NCBI GenBank assembly: GCA_002286715.1
Contig: NSJX01000055.1
Span: forward strand, 1 to 64,000
Length of the DNA: 64,000 bases
DNA from: Dentipellis sp. KUC8613
Lineage: Eukaryota > Basidiomycota > Agaricomycetes > Russulales > Hericiaceae
Direction: 5' to 3'
Part shown: piece by piece, positions 36,523-55,344 of the stretch
Position numbering within the stretch: the first letter of the stretch is position 1
How the letters are laid out: each line of letters opens with the position of its first letter
Translations under genes and position numbers: made by a program
Notes under the pieces: generated by a model
The model's input: the letters and a program-made list of their open reading frames with translations, nothing else
What the model was told of the DNA's origin: nothing
Database searches by the model: none

Positions 36523-36920
36523 GTCAGATGCAAATCACTTTGCGAGTGAATGTAGGTTTCAGGCAGTCTTGCTCTCATCTCTCCGGATTGATTATCGCTG
36601 TCTATTGCACCAGACACCCACCACACCTTCTTTCACCCCTCCATGTAACAAGAGCTCGTCACTGGAAGGCTCATGGGTCTCGTCGGTCTCTTTCCGCTCC
36701 TCGCGAAACCACTCGCAGTCCTCGACACAGTATCGCACCCCGGCCGAGCCCATCCTGACGAACATCGTGCCCTCACTTCGGACTCACGACCCTGACCGAC
36801 GCCCAACGGGGGATTCAACGCGCTCCACCCGAACATGCGCGAGCGCTGGCACACGCTGGACGTCGACATGGCGATGCGCCATGGGGTCGCCGTTTGACGC
36901 TCTTGCCGAGGAGGTCGATT
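36523..36920 (+). pseudogene. 5' fragment of the CorA-type transporter gene, copy A
   Basis: Similar to 45135-45640, the leader and first part of exon 1 of the intact transporter. Shared stretches include TATCGCACCCCGGCCG, GAGCCCATCCTGACGAACATC and GACATGGCGATGCGCC-like sequence. The start codon is lost (AAAGATGAGCTCG in the intact gene, ACAAGAGCTCG here), frames are broken, an internal segment is deleted, and similarity stops after GACGCTCTTGCCGAGGAG. No transmembrane part remains. It lies to the right of FunK1 copy 1, as the intact gene lies to the right of copy 3. Confidence 0.8.
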
Positions 36921-37330
36921 TTTGACCCCCAGGGCGCCCCAGCTCATGTCCATGTCCGTCCGTATAAATCCCGAATCGGCGCACGCTAAGAGCTCGGAAG
37001 GAGTGGTTGAAGCTAACATCGTCGCTTCTATCTGGCGGCTCGAAAAGTAGAGACGTGACTCAGCTATAAGCACGAGATGCCAGACAGCTTTGCAAATGAT
37101 CCTGTCACTCGGGATGTTCAATGTAATGGACTATTTCGTGGTGTAAGCGATGTAAATAGAAGTACGCGAGGTCATAACGCAACGCAATGTGAAAACAATA
37201 AGACAGCAAATTTCAGAGGTAAAGCTTAGAGCCTCGCATTCAGGTTTCGATAATTGGCATCTGGTAAAGAAACATTATTAACATCGCCCTACAGCTGCCA
37301 GAAACTGCGGTGAAAATTATCTCAACTTGT

Positions 37331-40300
37331 TCATCGGCTTGGTCCGACCAGGCTGTCACTGGTATGAACCCTGGCTTTCTTCTTCTGAGGACTCGGAGTT
37401 GGACTCGTGGTTGTGGTTGTGGTCAGTTCCCTGTACGATCCGGATTTCAACTCCGACTTGCGTGACGGAGATGAACCCCAGCTAGGGGGCTTGGTCGCGG
37501 TACTATCCAAGTCCGTCGTTCGCCGATTATCTTCTCGCTCCATCTCCTTCGACGGCACAGGATCGGGCAGGTTCTTCATTGCGTTGTCGAGGACGTCAAG
37601 GACTTGCTGATGTATGAATCCTGGTGTCAGCGCATCGTACGTACGATATGCCAGCTGGAGAGCATTCCACCAGTCGAGCACGAGGTCGGACAGACACTGG
37701 AAGTACGGGTGGAAGTGAGGGATTATGTAGTCCTGCAGGTCTTCAGGAGACTCAAACAAATCGTGTTTGTTCCTGGCAATGTCCAAGTAGTCATCCGATG
37801 TAAACAAACACGCGACAATGTTGTCAAGTTGGGCATGGGCCTTGGAGTCTTCTGGCGGATCGCGGTGCTCTCCGCCAGGGCCGGCGCGAGTGAGACAAAG
37901 GTAGACGAGGACCCAGAAGAAAGACTCAAGGTCATGAATAGCACTATGGAATATACGGCCGTTGATGTATTTCTCTGGGCCGCGAGTTCTATTTTGCCAG
38001 TTCGGCTGGTTGGTGAGGACCTCAGCGCTCATGAAAGCTTTCGTGCCCTAGAAGACACAGTCAGAAATGATGATCAAGTACTTCGCAGCTGCCTTACAGT
38101 CTTCTCTGGAGTCTGACTGTGGTGATTCTCCCGGGGCGGAGCCCTCTAGAGATGTATTTCAGCGGTCAGAGACTCGCGCAAGAGTGAACCACGCACCACC
38201 ATGTCATATAGGCGAAGATCTTCTTTTGAGAGCTATGATGAAAACACAATGTTTTTCAGATGCTATATAATCAAAGAATAAGCTTACTGGTCGGGAGGTG
38301 TGACGCAAATGCGGATATATGATCAGAAAAGTTTGGATGTAGGTCAACGAAGTTTCGAACTCTCCAGAGTAACGCAGAAGAAGAGCCAAAGCAGCTGGCT
38401 CATCAATGCTGGCTCCACAGAGCCCTGCAACTCCAATTGTCGTCGCGACTTTCTCCGCAGAGGGAACGTCGTCCGTCATTTCCGAAGTGTGAGTGCTGAC
38501 CGGAGCATCTTTATCAGCAGTCCTCTTCGAATAATCCAGATCGATCAGACGTCCGCGCGTCTTCCGGCCACCATTGTCCTCAGGGCAGATCAGAATATTG
38601 CCCACACTGACGTCGCGATGCAGTACTCCACCAAACCACAGATCCTGATGCCCTGGAGTGATGCATGTGCGTCAGCCCAGACTCAACCGAAGCCCGAGTC
38701 AATCATATACTTCTCACCTTCGATGGCATTCCGGATGGTCCCAACCAATTCGCGAACGTCTCTGAAGAACTTGACGGGCCAGCCATACGTCGACATCAAG
38801 GTACGTGTTTGCATTCGACTGGTGAAAATAAACCCAGCACGGCGGGAAGTGCGTCTGGCTGCAGTGTCCAGCACAGTCGCAGGAACGACGACGAGTGCCG
38901 TCTCTTCCATTTCAGACTCGGCGTTTCGCTTCTTGCTCTGCGACTCTGCATTCGGAGGTAGCAGACTATCCGGGTCCACTCGCATCCCGTCGACTCCGCG
39001 ACGGACGTAGTGTCGTGTGTCCACGACCACCGAAGCTTGATTGCTGATATCTCCACCTATGTTCACAGAGCGGACAATCTCACAGAGATTGGATTCCGGA
39101 GGTGCGAACTCACGGAACTGGGCCTCTGTCAACACGTTCTCTGGTCGCCATGTTTGCTTCAACACAAATCGCTACACAAAGCAAGTCAGTCAACGGGTTT
39201 CTATTTGTGCCATTGTCCCAACTCACTTCGTTCTCCCCGATTTTCGTCACCAACCAGACCAGCGTCGCCCGGCCGGTCATCATCGCCGCGCGTACAATGC
39301 TGAGCGCGCGGACCGTCACGTACCACTCGCCCTCCGTAGAGCCGTCCTCCTTGGGCAAAAAAATCGCCCACTTCGTTTCATACGCGGTCTTCCCGAAGTG
39401 CTCGACCAAGACGTCCGCACTCGTAGATAGGCGGTACTCAATCCCTTTCGTCCCCTTGCATCCGATCTTCATCGTCGGGTCCCAGCCGAGCCGAGCGGGC
39501 TCCAAGCAAGACAGCCCCATTAGCACATGAATAAACTTCTTCGGTTCCTGCGAGCACAAGCGTCGATATCGAGCGCGCTCAGTAGACGGAGAGTTACACG
39601 AAGGGTACAACACACTTTGTGGATGTCGATATGCGTCTTCGTTCCAATGAGACCGGACCGGTCGCACAGCCAGACGGTCAGCTTGTACTTGCAGATAGCG
39701 AGGCCAATCACGAAGCGGCGGTCCAGCTGCTCGGCGAGGACACTCTTCATGTAGTTACACAGCTGGTCCACAGCGACCCGCATCTCCTGCTCGTTATCCT
39801 TGTACTTGACCTCTACAGGGACATGGACGCGGAGCCACCACACGGACAGCTCGTCCGAGAGCTCTTCGCGCTGGAATTGAGAAGGCACGGTGAGTGCGCA
39901 GCCCCAGGCGATGACCACACCTTCTCAAACATACCTCCGCCCTGGACAATTTCTTGCCATTGGCTTGTTCCAGAAGCCTCGTCTCATTCTCAGCCACGGC
40001 CTTGTCGTCGCTACCTTTACTGAGGGAGGCCACAATGTCTGGGCGTATCAGCGACGCGTAATCGTCGAGAGACGTCGGTGCCTTGTCAGGCTGGACTCTC
40101 CAGTGGAGATTCTCCATCTTGACAGTGATGTCCGACCCGGCTACGGGGGCTCTGCAAGCGTCGAGGACTTGGTTGGCCGCTGCCGCTATCGGATCGTAGA
40201 GGTGCGCTTCTTTGTTGATGAACTGGTCCGCCGGGAAGGCCGTCCACCGCGCCCCGTCGTATGCGATACGGGAATTGGTGTTCGTGAGGCGTTGAAAGAT

Positions 40301-40534
40301 CGTGTCGACGTCCTTAGTAGCAACGGGTAGAATTTGAGACAGGAACGTGTCGGTGTCCGCGACGCAGATCTTGTCCTTGAGCTCCTTCCGGACCATTTCT
40401 TCCACTTGCTCTTTCGTGATGCGCCGGTTGCTATTGGCAATGGTATAACAATCTTTCGTGAAGGTGTCGGCTCGTGCGCGCGCGTTGGCTACGAGGTCCT
40501 CTTCAGAGATGTCAGGTTTTTTGTAGGTGGACAT
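37331..40534 (-). CDS. FunK1-family protein kinase, copy 2, 931 aa
   Basis: Exons on the minus strand: 40534-39935, 39870-39616, 39547-39227, 39171-38718, 38652-38288, 38232-38197, 38145-38098 and 38047-37331. Exon 2, 3, 5, 6 and 7 lengths (255, 321, 365, 36, 48 nt) are identical to copy 3, and the small exon LSKEDLRLYDMV aligns with both other copies. The catalytic loop HRDVSVGNIL is intact (D557, N562), but the metal-binding motif reads DLD (D581) rather than DFG, as in copy 3. The activation-segment end is rebuilt by the 48-nt exon (RAPPRENHHSQTPEKT) joined to GTKAFMSAEV. The C-terminal tail is Ser/Thr/Lys-rich. The start is taken at MSTYKK; an in-frame ATG 30 bp upstream is possible. Confidence 0.85.
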
Positions 40535-40962
40535 GATGAGAAGACTATCAGAGTAACGCACCACTGAAACAGAATAGATGAACCTATATACGACCGAAGC
40601 CAGGTACTATCGATTGCAAGTGAGGCTGGATCCACTTCCTGAAATTGACTTTGAACTTGAACGTGTTCAACGCGTGGTCAATAGAAGCGTGAGTTGTCTG
40701 ACACATTTACTCGATTGCATGACATTTAAGTAGTTATCCCCCATATGACGACGTCGTTGTTTTGTGGTTGTCGCACGACGATTGGCCAAAAGAAGATGAG
40801 AGAAGAATTCTCTGAGACTTGTTCTCACTCAGCAGTTAATCGCGACGGAATCAAATGCAATGTGAGGAGGTCGTGAGGGCTCGCGAAGTGCACGACGCCA
40901 ATTATCCGAGTAGTTTCTCACAGCGGACTTTCAAGATTCTTGTATGTTATATTATCTTATGC

Positions 40963-41135
40963 TGACGCTCATCCGAGTCCGGGGGCCCAATCCGCTCGAC
41001 CCGAACACAGTGGTGCGCCTCTCTCGCGCGGACAGCGGAGTAACGTGTCGATGTCGCTCGTGGCGCCTTGCATCTACACTTAACAATGTTGTGTTGTCGC
41101 CGTTGGACACTCTCGCCGATGTGGTCGAATTTTGG
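40963..41135 (+). pseudogene. 5' fragment of the CorA-type transporter gene, copy B
   Basis: Similar to about 45417-45640 of the intact transporter: GACGCTCATCCG, CCGCTCGACCCGAAC, CTCTCTCGCGCG and CACTCTCGCCGA. Shorter and more decayed than copy A, with no open frame. It is followed at about 41205-41300 by a block (TATAAATCCCGAATCGGC onwards) that also follows copy A at 36963, but is absent from the intact gene. The two fragments therefore share one duplication history. Confidence 0.72.
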
Positions 41136-41448
41136 GCCTCCATGGGGCCCTAGCTCACGTCGATGTCTGCATCGCCCACTCCGTGAGGAAGTGACTGACA
41201 ACTCGTCCATATAAATCCCGAATCGGCTCATGCTAAGAGCTCGCAAGGAGCTGCTGAAGCCGACATAGCCAGGACAGAATTTTATCGGGCAGCTGGAAAG
41301 TTAACGCACCATTCTATGGGATAAGTGATGCAAAGTAGAACTAGACGAGATCATGGTGTAATGTGAAAATCATAGGGGGGCAGGCTTCAAGGATAAAAAC
41401 CGGCTTTCATTCACGCTTCGAGAAATGGTATCTCGTAGAGAAACAACG

Positions 41449-44400
41449 TCAGCATCGCCTGAGCAGCTGCCTGAAAACTGGGGTTGAAATTACCTTAACT
41501 TGTTTGTCGGCTTGTACCAACTGGGCTGTCACTGGCGTGAACACTGTCTGTATTTTGCGCGACGGAGTCGATGTACTCTGGCCAGAGGACATCGTCTCGA
41601 TACTATCCAAATCCTTCATACGCCGATCATCTTCCCGGTCCATCTCTTTCGATGGAACAGGATCAGGTAGGTTCTTCATTGCATTGTCGAGGACGTCAAG
41701 GACTTGCTGGTGTATGAATCCTGGTGTCAGCGCATCGTACGTGCGATATGCGAGCTGGAGGGCATTCCACCAGTCAAGTACGAGGTCAGACAGACACTGG
41801 AAATATGGGTGAAAATGAGGGATGATGTAGCCCTGCAGGTCTTCGAGAGACTGAAACAAATCGTGCTTGTTCCTGGCAATAACCATGTCGTTGTCCGAAT
41901 TAAACAGACAAGAGACGACGTTGTCCAGTTGGGCACAGGTCTTGGGGTCCTCGGGCGGGTCACGGTGCTCCCCGCCAGGCCCGGCGCGAGTGAGACAGAG
42001 GTAGACGAGAACCCAGAAAAAGGACTCGAGGTCGTGGATGGCACTATGGAATATGTAACCGTTGACCCATTTTTCTCGGCACTTCTCTATCGTTGGCCAA
42101 TTCGGCTGATTAGTGAGAACCTCAGCGCTCATGAAAGCTTTCGTGCCCTAGAAGACACAATCAGAAATGAGGACCAGATACTTGAAAGCAGCCTTACAAT
42201 CGTTTCTGGAGTCCGAGTGTGGTTGTTCTCGCGGGGTGGAGCTCTCTAGAAATATGTATCTGAGAAGCCTGAGACTCGTGCAAGAGTAAATCACGCACCA
42301 CGACGTCATACAGGCGAAGATCTTCTTCCGAAAGCTATGATCAAAGCACAATATATATCAGATGGCACATATTCGAAGGAGAGTCTTACTGGTCGGGAAA
42401 TGCCTTGCAAACGCGGATATATTCGCAGAACAACGTCGATATATTTGAGTGCAACTTTCACAGGCCCAGGGTAACGCAAGACGAGACTATGAGCTGCGCG
42501 CTGGTCAAGATCGATTCCCTCAATGCCCTTTACAAATTCCACTAGGCGCGCGGCACTTTGGGTCAAGCGATCCTCGTCCAACGCGCTACTGCTCTCGTCC
42601 GGATCACCAGGTTTATCCGAAGTCCTCTTCGAGTAATCCAGATCGATCAGACGGCCGCGCGTCTTCCTGTCACCATTGTCCTCGGGGCAGATCAGGATAT
42701 TGCCCACACTGACGTCGCGATGCAGTACTCCACCAAACCACAGATCCTGATGTCCTGCCGTGGCGCACTCGTATCAGTTCACAGACTCCGCAACCAGTCG
42801 TAATGATCCTCACCTTTGACTGCATCTCGTATAGTCTCCACCAATTCACGGTGATCGCGGAAGAACTTGACGGGCCAGCCGTACGTCGACATCAAGGTCC
42901 GTGTCAGCACGCGATTCGTGAACCGGAATCGGCCTCGACGGACAGACTCGGAGCCCTTCTCGCCTGTGGTGTCTTCGGTGGCTGGGTCGACAATGACGAG
43001 CACGACCGCTGGCGATCCCGGCTCTTCGCCGAGTCTCAGCTTCTTGGCCGGTGGCGCCGAGTCCGAATCTGACGCTCCAGGCAGCCCGCGGCGGACGTAG
43101 TACTTTGTATCCACGACTGCCGCAGCCGAAGCCTGATCGTCGATATCACCGGCACCTACATCGACAGACCGGACGATCTGACAAAGATTTGAGTCCGGCG
43201 GCGCGAGCGCGCGGAACTCGGCCTCTGTGTATGCATAGTCAGGACACCATGTCTGCTTCAGCACGAACCGCTACATAAAGAGTAAAGACAGTCAGCAAAA
43301 GCGGCAACAACACACGCAGAAACTTACTTTGCCGTCCCCCGCCTTCGTCACCACCCAGATCAGCGTCGCCCGGCCGGTCATCATCGCCGCGCGCTCGATG
43401 CTGAGAATGCGGACCGTGGTGTACCACTCGCCCGCCGCAGAGCCATCCTCCTTGGGTACGAAGATGGCCCACTTTGTTTCGTATGCAGTCCGCCCGAAGT
43501 CGTTGATTGTCACTTGCGCGCTTGTAGATGCGCGATACTCAACCCCGTCCTTTCCTTTGCAAACGATCTTCATCGTAGGGTCCCAGCCGAGCCGAGCGGG
43601 CTCCAGACAAGACAGCCCCATCATCACATGGATGAATTTCTTCGGCTCCTATAAGCGCAGACATAGAGATGATGCATGATTAGCAGCAGCGAGAAGAACG
43701 AAATGCACATATGACGCACTTTGTGGATGTCGATGGGCACCCTCGTTCCGATGAGCCCAGAGCGGTCGCACAGCCAGACGGTCAACTTGTCCTTGCAGAC
43801 CAGAAGGCCCACTGCGAAGCGGCGGTCCAGCTGCTCCGCGAGAACGCTCTTCATGTAGCCGCACAGCCGGTCCACGCCAGCCCACGTCTCTTCTTCGCTG
43901 TCTTCGTATTGGACCTCCACGGGAACGTGGACACGGAGCCACCATCTAGACAACTTTTGTGAGAGCTCCTCGTGCTGCAGGGTAAAATTTTCGATACAGT
44001 GAGCGTATGGGGACACGGACCATGGCCGGGCAAACGTACCTGTGTGCGGGGTATTTGAGTGTTCTCCCCCAGGTCGCAGACGTGTTTCAGAATCTCGACT
44101 TCGTTGGCACCTATAGCGTCAGCTTCGGCATCGTCACTGAGAGACGCTACTACGCCTGGACGTAGTCGTATCAGCGATGTGTCATTGTCCTCGTCCTCGT
44201 CCCCGTCCTCGTTGTCTTCATCGTCGAGAGCTGTACTAGGCACGTCATCACGGCCCGGCAGGTTTTGTATCCTCCAACAAAGGGTTTCAAGCTCGACGGC
44301 GATACCTGGCTCAGCTCTGCACGCATCGAGAATTTCGTTGGCCACTCTCACGAATGGAGCGTAGAGATGTGCTGCCTTCTTGATATAGCCGTCCGCAGGG

Positions 44401-44555
44401 AAAGAAGCCCATCGTGTCCCACTGTAAGCTGCACCGCTTGCGAGGCGGCAGAAGACGCGGTCGATATTGTTTGCGGCGATGGGCAGTATATGCGAGAGAA
44501 ATGCGTCGGTGTCTATGGTGCAGGTTTTGTCTGTGAGCTCCTTCAGCTGGGCCAT
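41449..44555 (-). CDS. FunK1-family protein kinase, copy 3, 898 aa (5' end uncertain)
   Basis: Exons on the minus strand: 44555-44040, 43974-43720, 43648-43328, 43270-42814, 42754-42390, 42334-42299, 42245-42198 and 42147-41449. Closest to copy 2: large parts of the C-terminal exon are near-identical (HSAIHDLESFFWVLVYLCL, PGFIHQQVLDVLDNAMKNLP). Catalytic loop HRDVSVGNIL intact (D530, N535); DLD in place of DFG (D554). The first exon carries an acidic run (about residues 110-127, DEDNEDGDEDED). Upstream of the chosen ATG, another frame encodes ADTRTEF-C, which resembles ADTFTKDC of copy 2. The true N-terminus has probably been displaced by a frameshift or needs a different first exon. The tail differs from copy 2 after SKEMDRED. 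Confidence 0.8.
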
Positions 44556-45259
44556 CTGCCAGAGGATATGTTGTTTTCCACGCGTGCTTTTGTGATGTGC
44601 TGGCAGATGAACTCAGTTCTGGTATCTGCTTGCGAACGTGTGTATGCTGAGTAGGACACCGCTTGAGTCACGGTCTGTGCAGATTGGACAAGCAGTAAGT
44701 CATGTCGTTCGCCGCACTATTTGCTGCCACAGCAAATACGTATCACGGCCAATGCCGAAAGCGTTGTGTTAAGAGCACCTGAACCTAGGATACAACTCTG
44801 CCCCAAATTCCCGACCTTTCTAATGCTACACTAGCTCCTCCTCCATAGTAAAACACCAGGAAGAATACACAGACTAATCGCGAAAATATCACTGGACAGC
44901 GCGACGCGTCGCATGCACGTGACAGACAGGATGAGATCACGTTGGTCCCGTCATTTGCTCCTCCTGCCTCAGCCTAGCCGCGGCTAAGGTCTCCCCGCGC
45001 CATCGCCTCTTGCCTCCCGCCTCCTTCCCCCTCGCCTTCCATCTACCCCGACCGCTCAAGGTAGTCTCTCCGTTCCCTTCTACTCTGTGTATCAATTCAG
45101 CACACAGCGGAGCGCTGCTCCTCTTCGAGCTTGTCGGACGCAAATCGCTTAGCGAGCGAGTGTAGGTTTTAGGTAGTTCTGTTCTCACCTCTCCTGGTTG
45201 TTTATCGCTGTCCATCGCCCCAGACACCCACCACCTTGACTTTCTCTCCTCCATCAAAG
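44556..45259. other. Divergent intergenic region
   Basis: Separates FunK1 copy 3 from the CorA-type gene. 45135-45259 is conserved in fragment copy A, so the duplication included the transporter leader. Confidence 0.5.
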
Positions 45260-47660
45260 ATGAGCTCGCCACCGGAAGGCTCGCGGATCTCGTCAGTGTC
45301 CTCTCGCTCCCCGCGGGACCGCTCGCAATCCCCGACACAGTATCGCACCCCGGCCGCTGCCGCCGAGCCCATCCTGACGAACATCGTGCCCCTCACCTCG
45401 GACTCACGACACTCGCCGACGCTTATCCGGGGGTTCAACCCGCTCGACCCGGACGTGCGCGAGCGGCAGCGCACGCTCGACGTCGATATGGCGATGCACC
45501 TCTCGCGCGCGCGGCGGAGCAGCGTGTCGACGTCGCCCGTTGCAACGCCCCTCACGCCGCACCTGCACCACTCGCCCGAGGGCGCCCCCGACAGCATGTT
45601 CCCGCCGTTCGACGCCCTCGCCGAGGAGCCCGAGCCCGCACCCGCCGCATCCCCCGCCCTCGCCGCGCCCCAGCCCGTGTCCGCATCGCCTACCGCACAC
45701 ACAGCCGCCCTTATCCACCCACGCCCGCAGCCCGCGCGCTCGCCGTCGCCCGACCTCCCGCACCTCAGCCAGGGGCACGACCCCGCGCTGCTCGTCTCCG
45801 TCTCGTCCTCCCCCTCCCCGCTCCCGCAGGGCAACCTCTTCGCCACCCAGCCGCAGGAGGGCGACCTCCCGCTCTACCAACCCCCCATCATCCCCGCACA
45901 CTCGACCTTCCGCTTCACGCCGCTCGAGGAGTTCGCCCGCGCCGAGCGCGAGCGCCTCGGCCTGCCCACCCCGCACGCACACACACACGCACCCCCCGCG
46001 GACCTGTCGCCGCAGCCCGACTTTGCGCTTCCCCCGCCGACGACGACGCGCGCGCGCAAGCTCTCGCACTCGCTGGCGGCGCCGCGGCGGCAGCTCGGCG
46101 GGGGCAAGATGGCGCTCTTCGAGGCGGGCGCGCCGCCGCCGCCGCTGCCCGTCGTCGCGCGCGCGCCGCACCTGTACGCAGGCGCAAACGGGCCCGCGAC
46201 GACGCTCCCGTCGAGCGCGATCAGCTCGCTCGAGCGCATCCCCGCGATGCCTGCCGGCGCGGGGCACGACGACCGGCCGTACCGCTTCTCGTTCTATTCG
46301 AACGCGCTCTCCGCGACGGTGCACGCGCGCACGCTGAGCGAGCTGCCGGCCGAGGGGCAGACGTTCGAGGAGATGTTCACGGGCGCCGCGGCGGGCTCGA
46401 GCGCGAGCGCGAGCGTGCGCGGGGCGTCGCCGTCGCCGCCGTCGACGTCGGCGGGGAACAGCAGCGGGCTGAACGGCGCGAGCTCCAAGACGGCGCTCGG
46501 GGGCGGGACGGGGACCGGCGCGGGGACGCCGGGAGAGCTGAAGGACCTGGAGGCGCACACGTGGTGGCTCGACGTACTCTCGCCGACCGATGCGGAAATG
46601 AAGTTGCTCAGTATGACCTTTGGCATCCATCCGCTTACCGCCGAGGATATCCTCATGGAGGAGGCTCGCGAGAAAATCGAGCTTTTCCGCACATATTATT
46701 TGGTTTGTTTCCGCAGCTTTGACCAGGACGGGTACAGTCCGACGTATCTCGAGCCGCTCAACATGTACATCGTCGTCTTCCGCGAGGGCACCATTTCCGT
46801 TCGTATTTTTTTTCCGCTTTTCTATCGCGCGCTGATCACGTGCCATGTCTACAGTTCCACTTCCGCCCGTCGCCGCACCCGCAGAACGTCCGCCGCCGTA
46901 TCAAGCAGCTCAAGGACTACATCAGCGTCACCTCCGACTGGATCTCGTACGCCCTCATCGACGACATCACCGATGCCTTCGGCCCGCTCATCCAGGGTAT
47001 CGAGTACGAGGTCGACAGCATCGATGAGCTCGTGCTCATCCTCAAGGAGACCGAGCAGAGCGACATGTTGCGCAGGTGCGTGCCTGCATCTCCCCTCCAG
47101 CTTCTCATCCCCGCCAACGCCCATCTGCGCCGCTAGAATCGGCACCTGCCGAAAAAAGGTCATGGGCCTCCTCCGGCTCATGGGCAACAAGGCGGACGTC
47201 GTCAAGGGGCTCGCCAAACGGTGCAACGAGAACTGGAAGGTCGCGCCAACGTCCGACATCGGGCTCTACCTGTCCGACATCCAGGACCACCTGATCACGA
47301 TGACGCAGAACTTGAACCACTACGAGAAGATCCTCTCGCGCTCGCACTCGAACTACCTCGCGCAGATCTCGATCGAGATGACGGACGCGAACAACCAGAT
47401 CAACGACGTCCTGAGCAAGCTCACGGCGCTGGGCACGGTGCTCATCCCGATGAATCTCGTCACGGGCCTGTGGGGCATGAACGTGCATGTCCCCGGCGAG
47501 GGCGTGCCGGTGAGTCGTGCTATGCGTCCCATCCAGGTGTAGATGCTGATGCGTATGTGTGCACGCGCAGGGATACGCGTGGTTCGCGAGCATCGTCGGC
47601 TGCCTTGCGGTGTTTGCGCTCATCGGCGGGTACTCGACGTACAAGTTCATGGTCGGCTAG
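45260..47660 (+). CDS. CorA/Alr1/Mnr2-type magnesium transporter, 740 aa
   Basis: Probably moves Mg2+ across the plasma or vacuolar membrane as a pentamer. Exons are 45260-46798, 46855-47075, 47137-47509 and 47571-47660. The N-terminal 400 residues are Ser/Pro/Ala-rich and probably disordered. The CorA cytosolic domain follows (WWLDVLSPTDAEMKLLSMTFGIHPLTAEDIL, in pieces of a conserved block), then the long helix region with NQINDVLSKLTALGTVLIPMN. The hallmark GMN is at about 700-702 in GLWGMNVHVPG at the end of membrane segment 1, and segment 2 is GYAWFASIVGCLAVFALIGGY. The second segment is encoded by the last 90-nt exon. The C-terminus is short (STYKFMVG). The long disordered N-terminus is typical of Alr1/Mnr2 proteins. 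Confidence 0.92.
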
Positions 47661-48759
47661 TTCTGGCCCCTGTTCTGGTCTGCATACATAGACGATCGGT
47701 TCTCGGTTCGCTGGACTTTGCAGGAGGCATGCACGGTTCCGGTTCCGGTTCTTGTCTCAGTTTCTGGTATTGGTGTCTGTGGTCTGTGGTCCCGATATCC
47801 ATACACCCCCGCTAATCATTGGCACTTCCTCCACGGTTTATGGGTTGCATTGCAGTCTGCGGCTTACGGTTTACATCTTCGTTCTGATCTATCACCCCCT
47901 TTTCTTTTCTTTTCTCTTCCTATTTTTTGCATTATCTCGTCCCATTTCATTCCCCATATCTCACGTCATATCTCACGTCGCTCGCCCGTCCGCATCAGAT
48001 CCACGTCGCATCTACCCCGTCAATGCTCTATCGCTAATTCCTCTCACGTATTTATCATTCAAGTCACGATTATCCGCCTCGTCTCACCCGTTCATCTTCC
48101 TCCATCCGGTCTTACTTTGAGTAGTCTTAGTTGTGAGGCTATGAGTAGCCAATGTCCAATACACCGGTACCGATATCACTCGAGACGTGCTGCTTCGCTT
48201 AGACCCGCTGCTTCACCGCACCACACGACTGGTCAATGCTTCTCCTGGCCGCGGGCTGCCACTACGCTTACATGGACATGTATTGACATGATCTATACCA
48301 CCAACTGCTGACTGAAGCATACGTACGACAGCTAGTACCGACCACCCACGGCAAAGGACAAGCACCGAGCACCGAGCAAAGATCAACGAGTAACAGCAAC
48401 AGCAACAGCGCGACTATCGTACGCGTATGTACGTATACCAAACGAAAACCGATCATGAGCGAGCGAGCGAGTGAGTAAACCAGACCGAGTTTCAGACCGA
48501 GACAAAAATACAAGCTACAAGCCGCAGGGCGAGAGATACGAGACAAGAAACGGAAGCGAGAAACGGGAAACTAGGAACGAGAGACGAGACGAGAGAATAC
48601 ACGTCGGACGCAGGTACCGCAGGGACGACTCTTTCGCCCGAGAGTGAAACCGAGAATCAAGCAAGCAAGCACTGAGCCAAGTACGTACGTACGTAAAGGT
48701 GAAAGTAAAGAAAAACTATAGCTAGAGCAACAACCGACCAATCAAACAAAACACCCCAC
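47661..48759. other. Intergenic region between convergent genes
   Basis: 3' flanks of the transporter and the demethylase. Contains short simple repeats (GAGCGAGCGAGC near 48460, ACGTACGTACGT near 48682). No gene supported. Confidence 0.5.

Positions 48760-55344
<6,585 letters not shown>

Noticed and set aside
37331..44555. FunK1 copies 2 and 3 as pseudokinases because of DLD
   Set aside because: HRD and the following Asn are intact, exons are open throughout, and non-DFG forms are common in this family as I know it; there is no evidence for loss of activity.
44569..44594. A 26-bp intron restoring the FunK1 copy 3 N-terminus
   Set aside because: In phase and bounded by GT and AG, but too short to be a plausible spliceosomal intron; treated as a frameshift or missing exon instead.
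45404..46846. 480-residue open frame antisense to the CorA-type gene
   Set aside because: Shadow of the GC3-rich Ser/Pro-rich exon; composition is Arg/Gly/Ala only, and the sense strand has strong homology.
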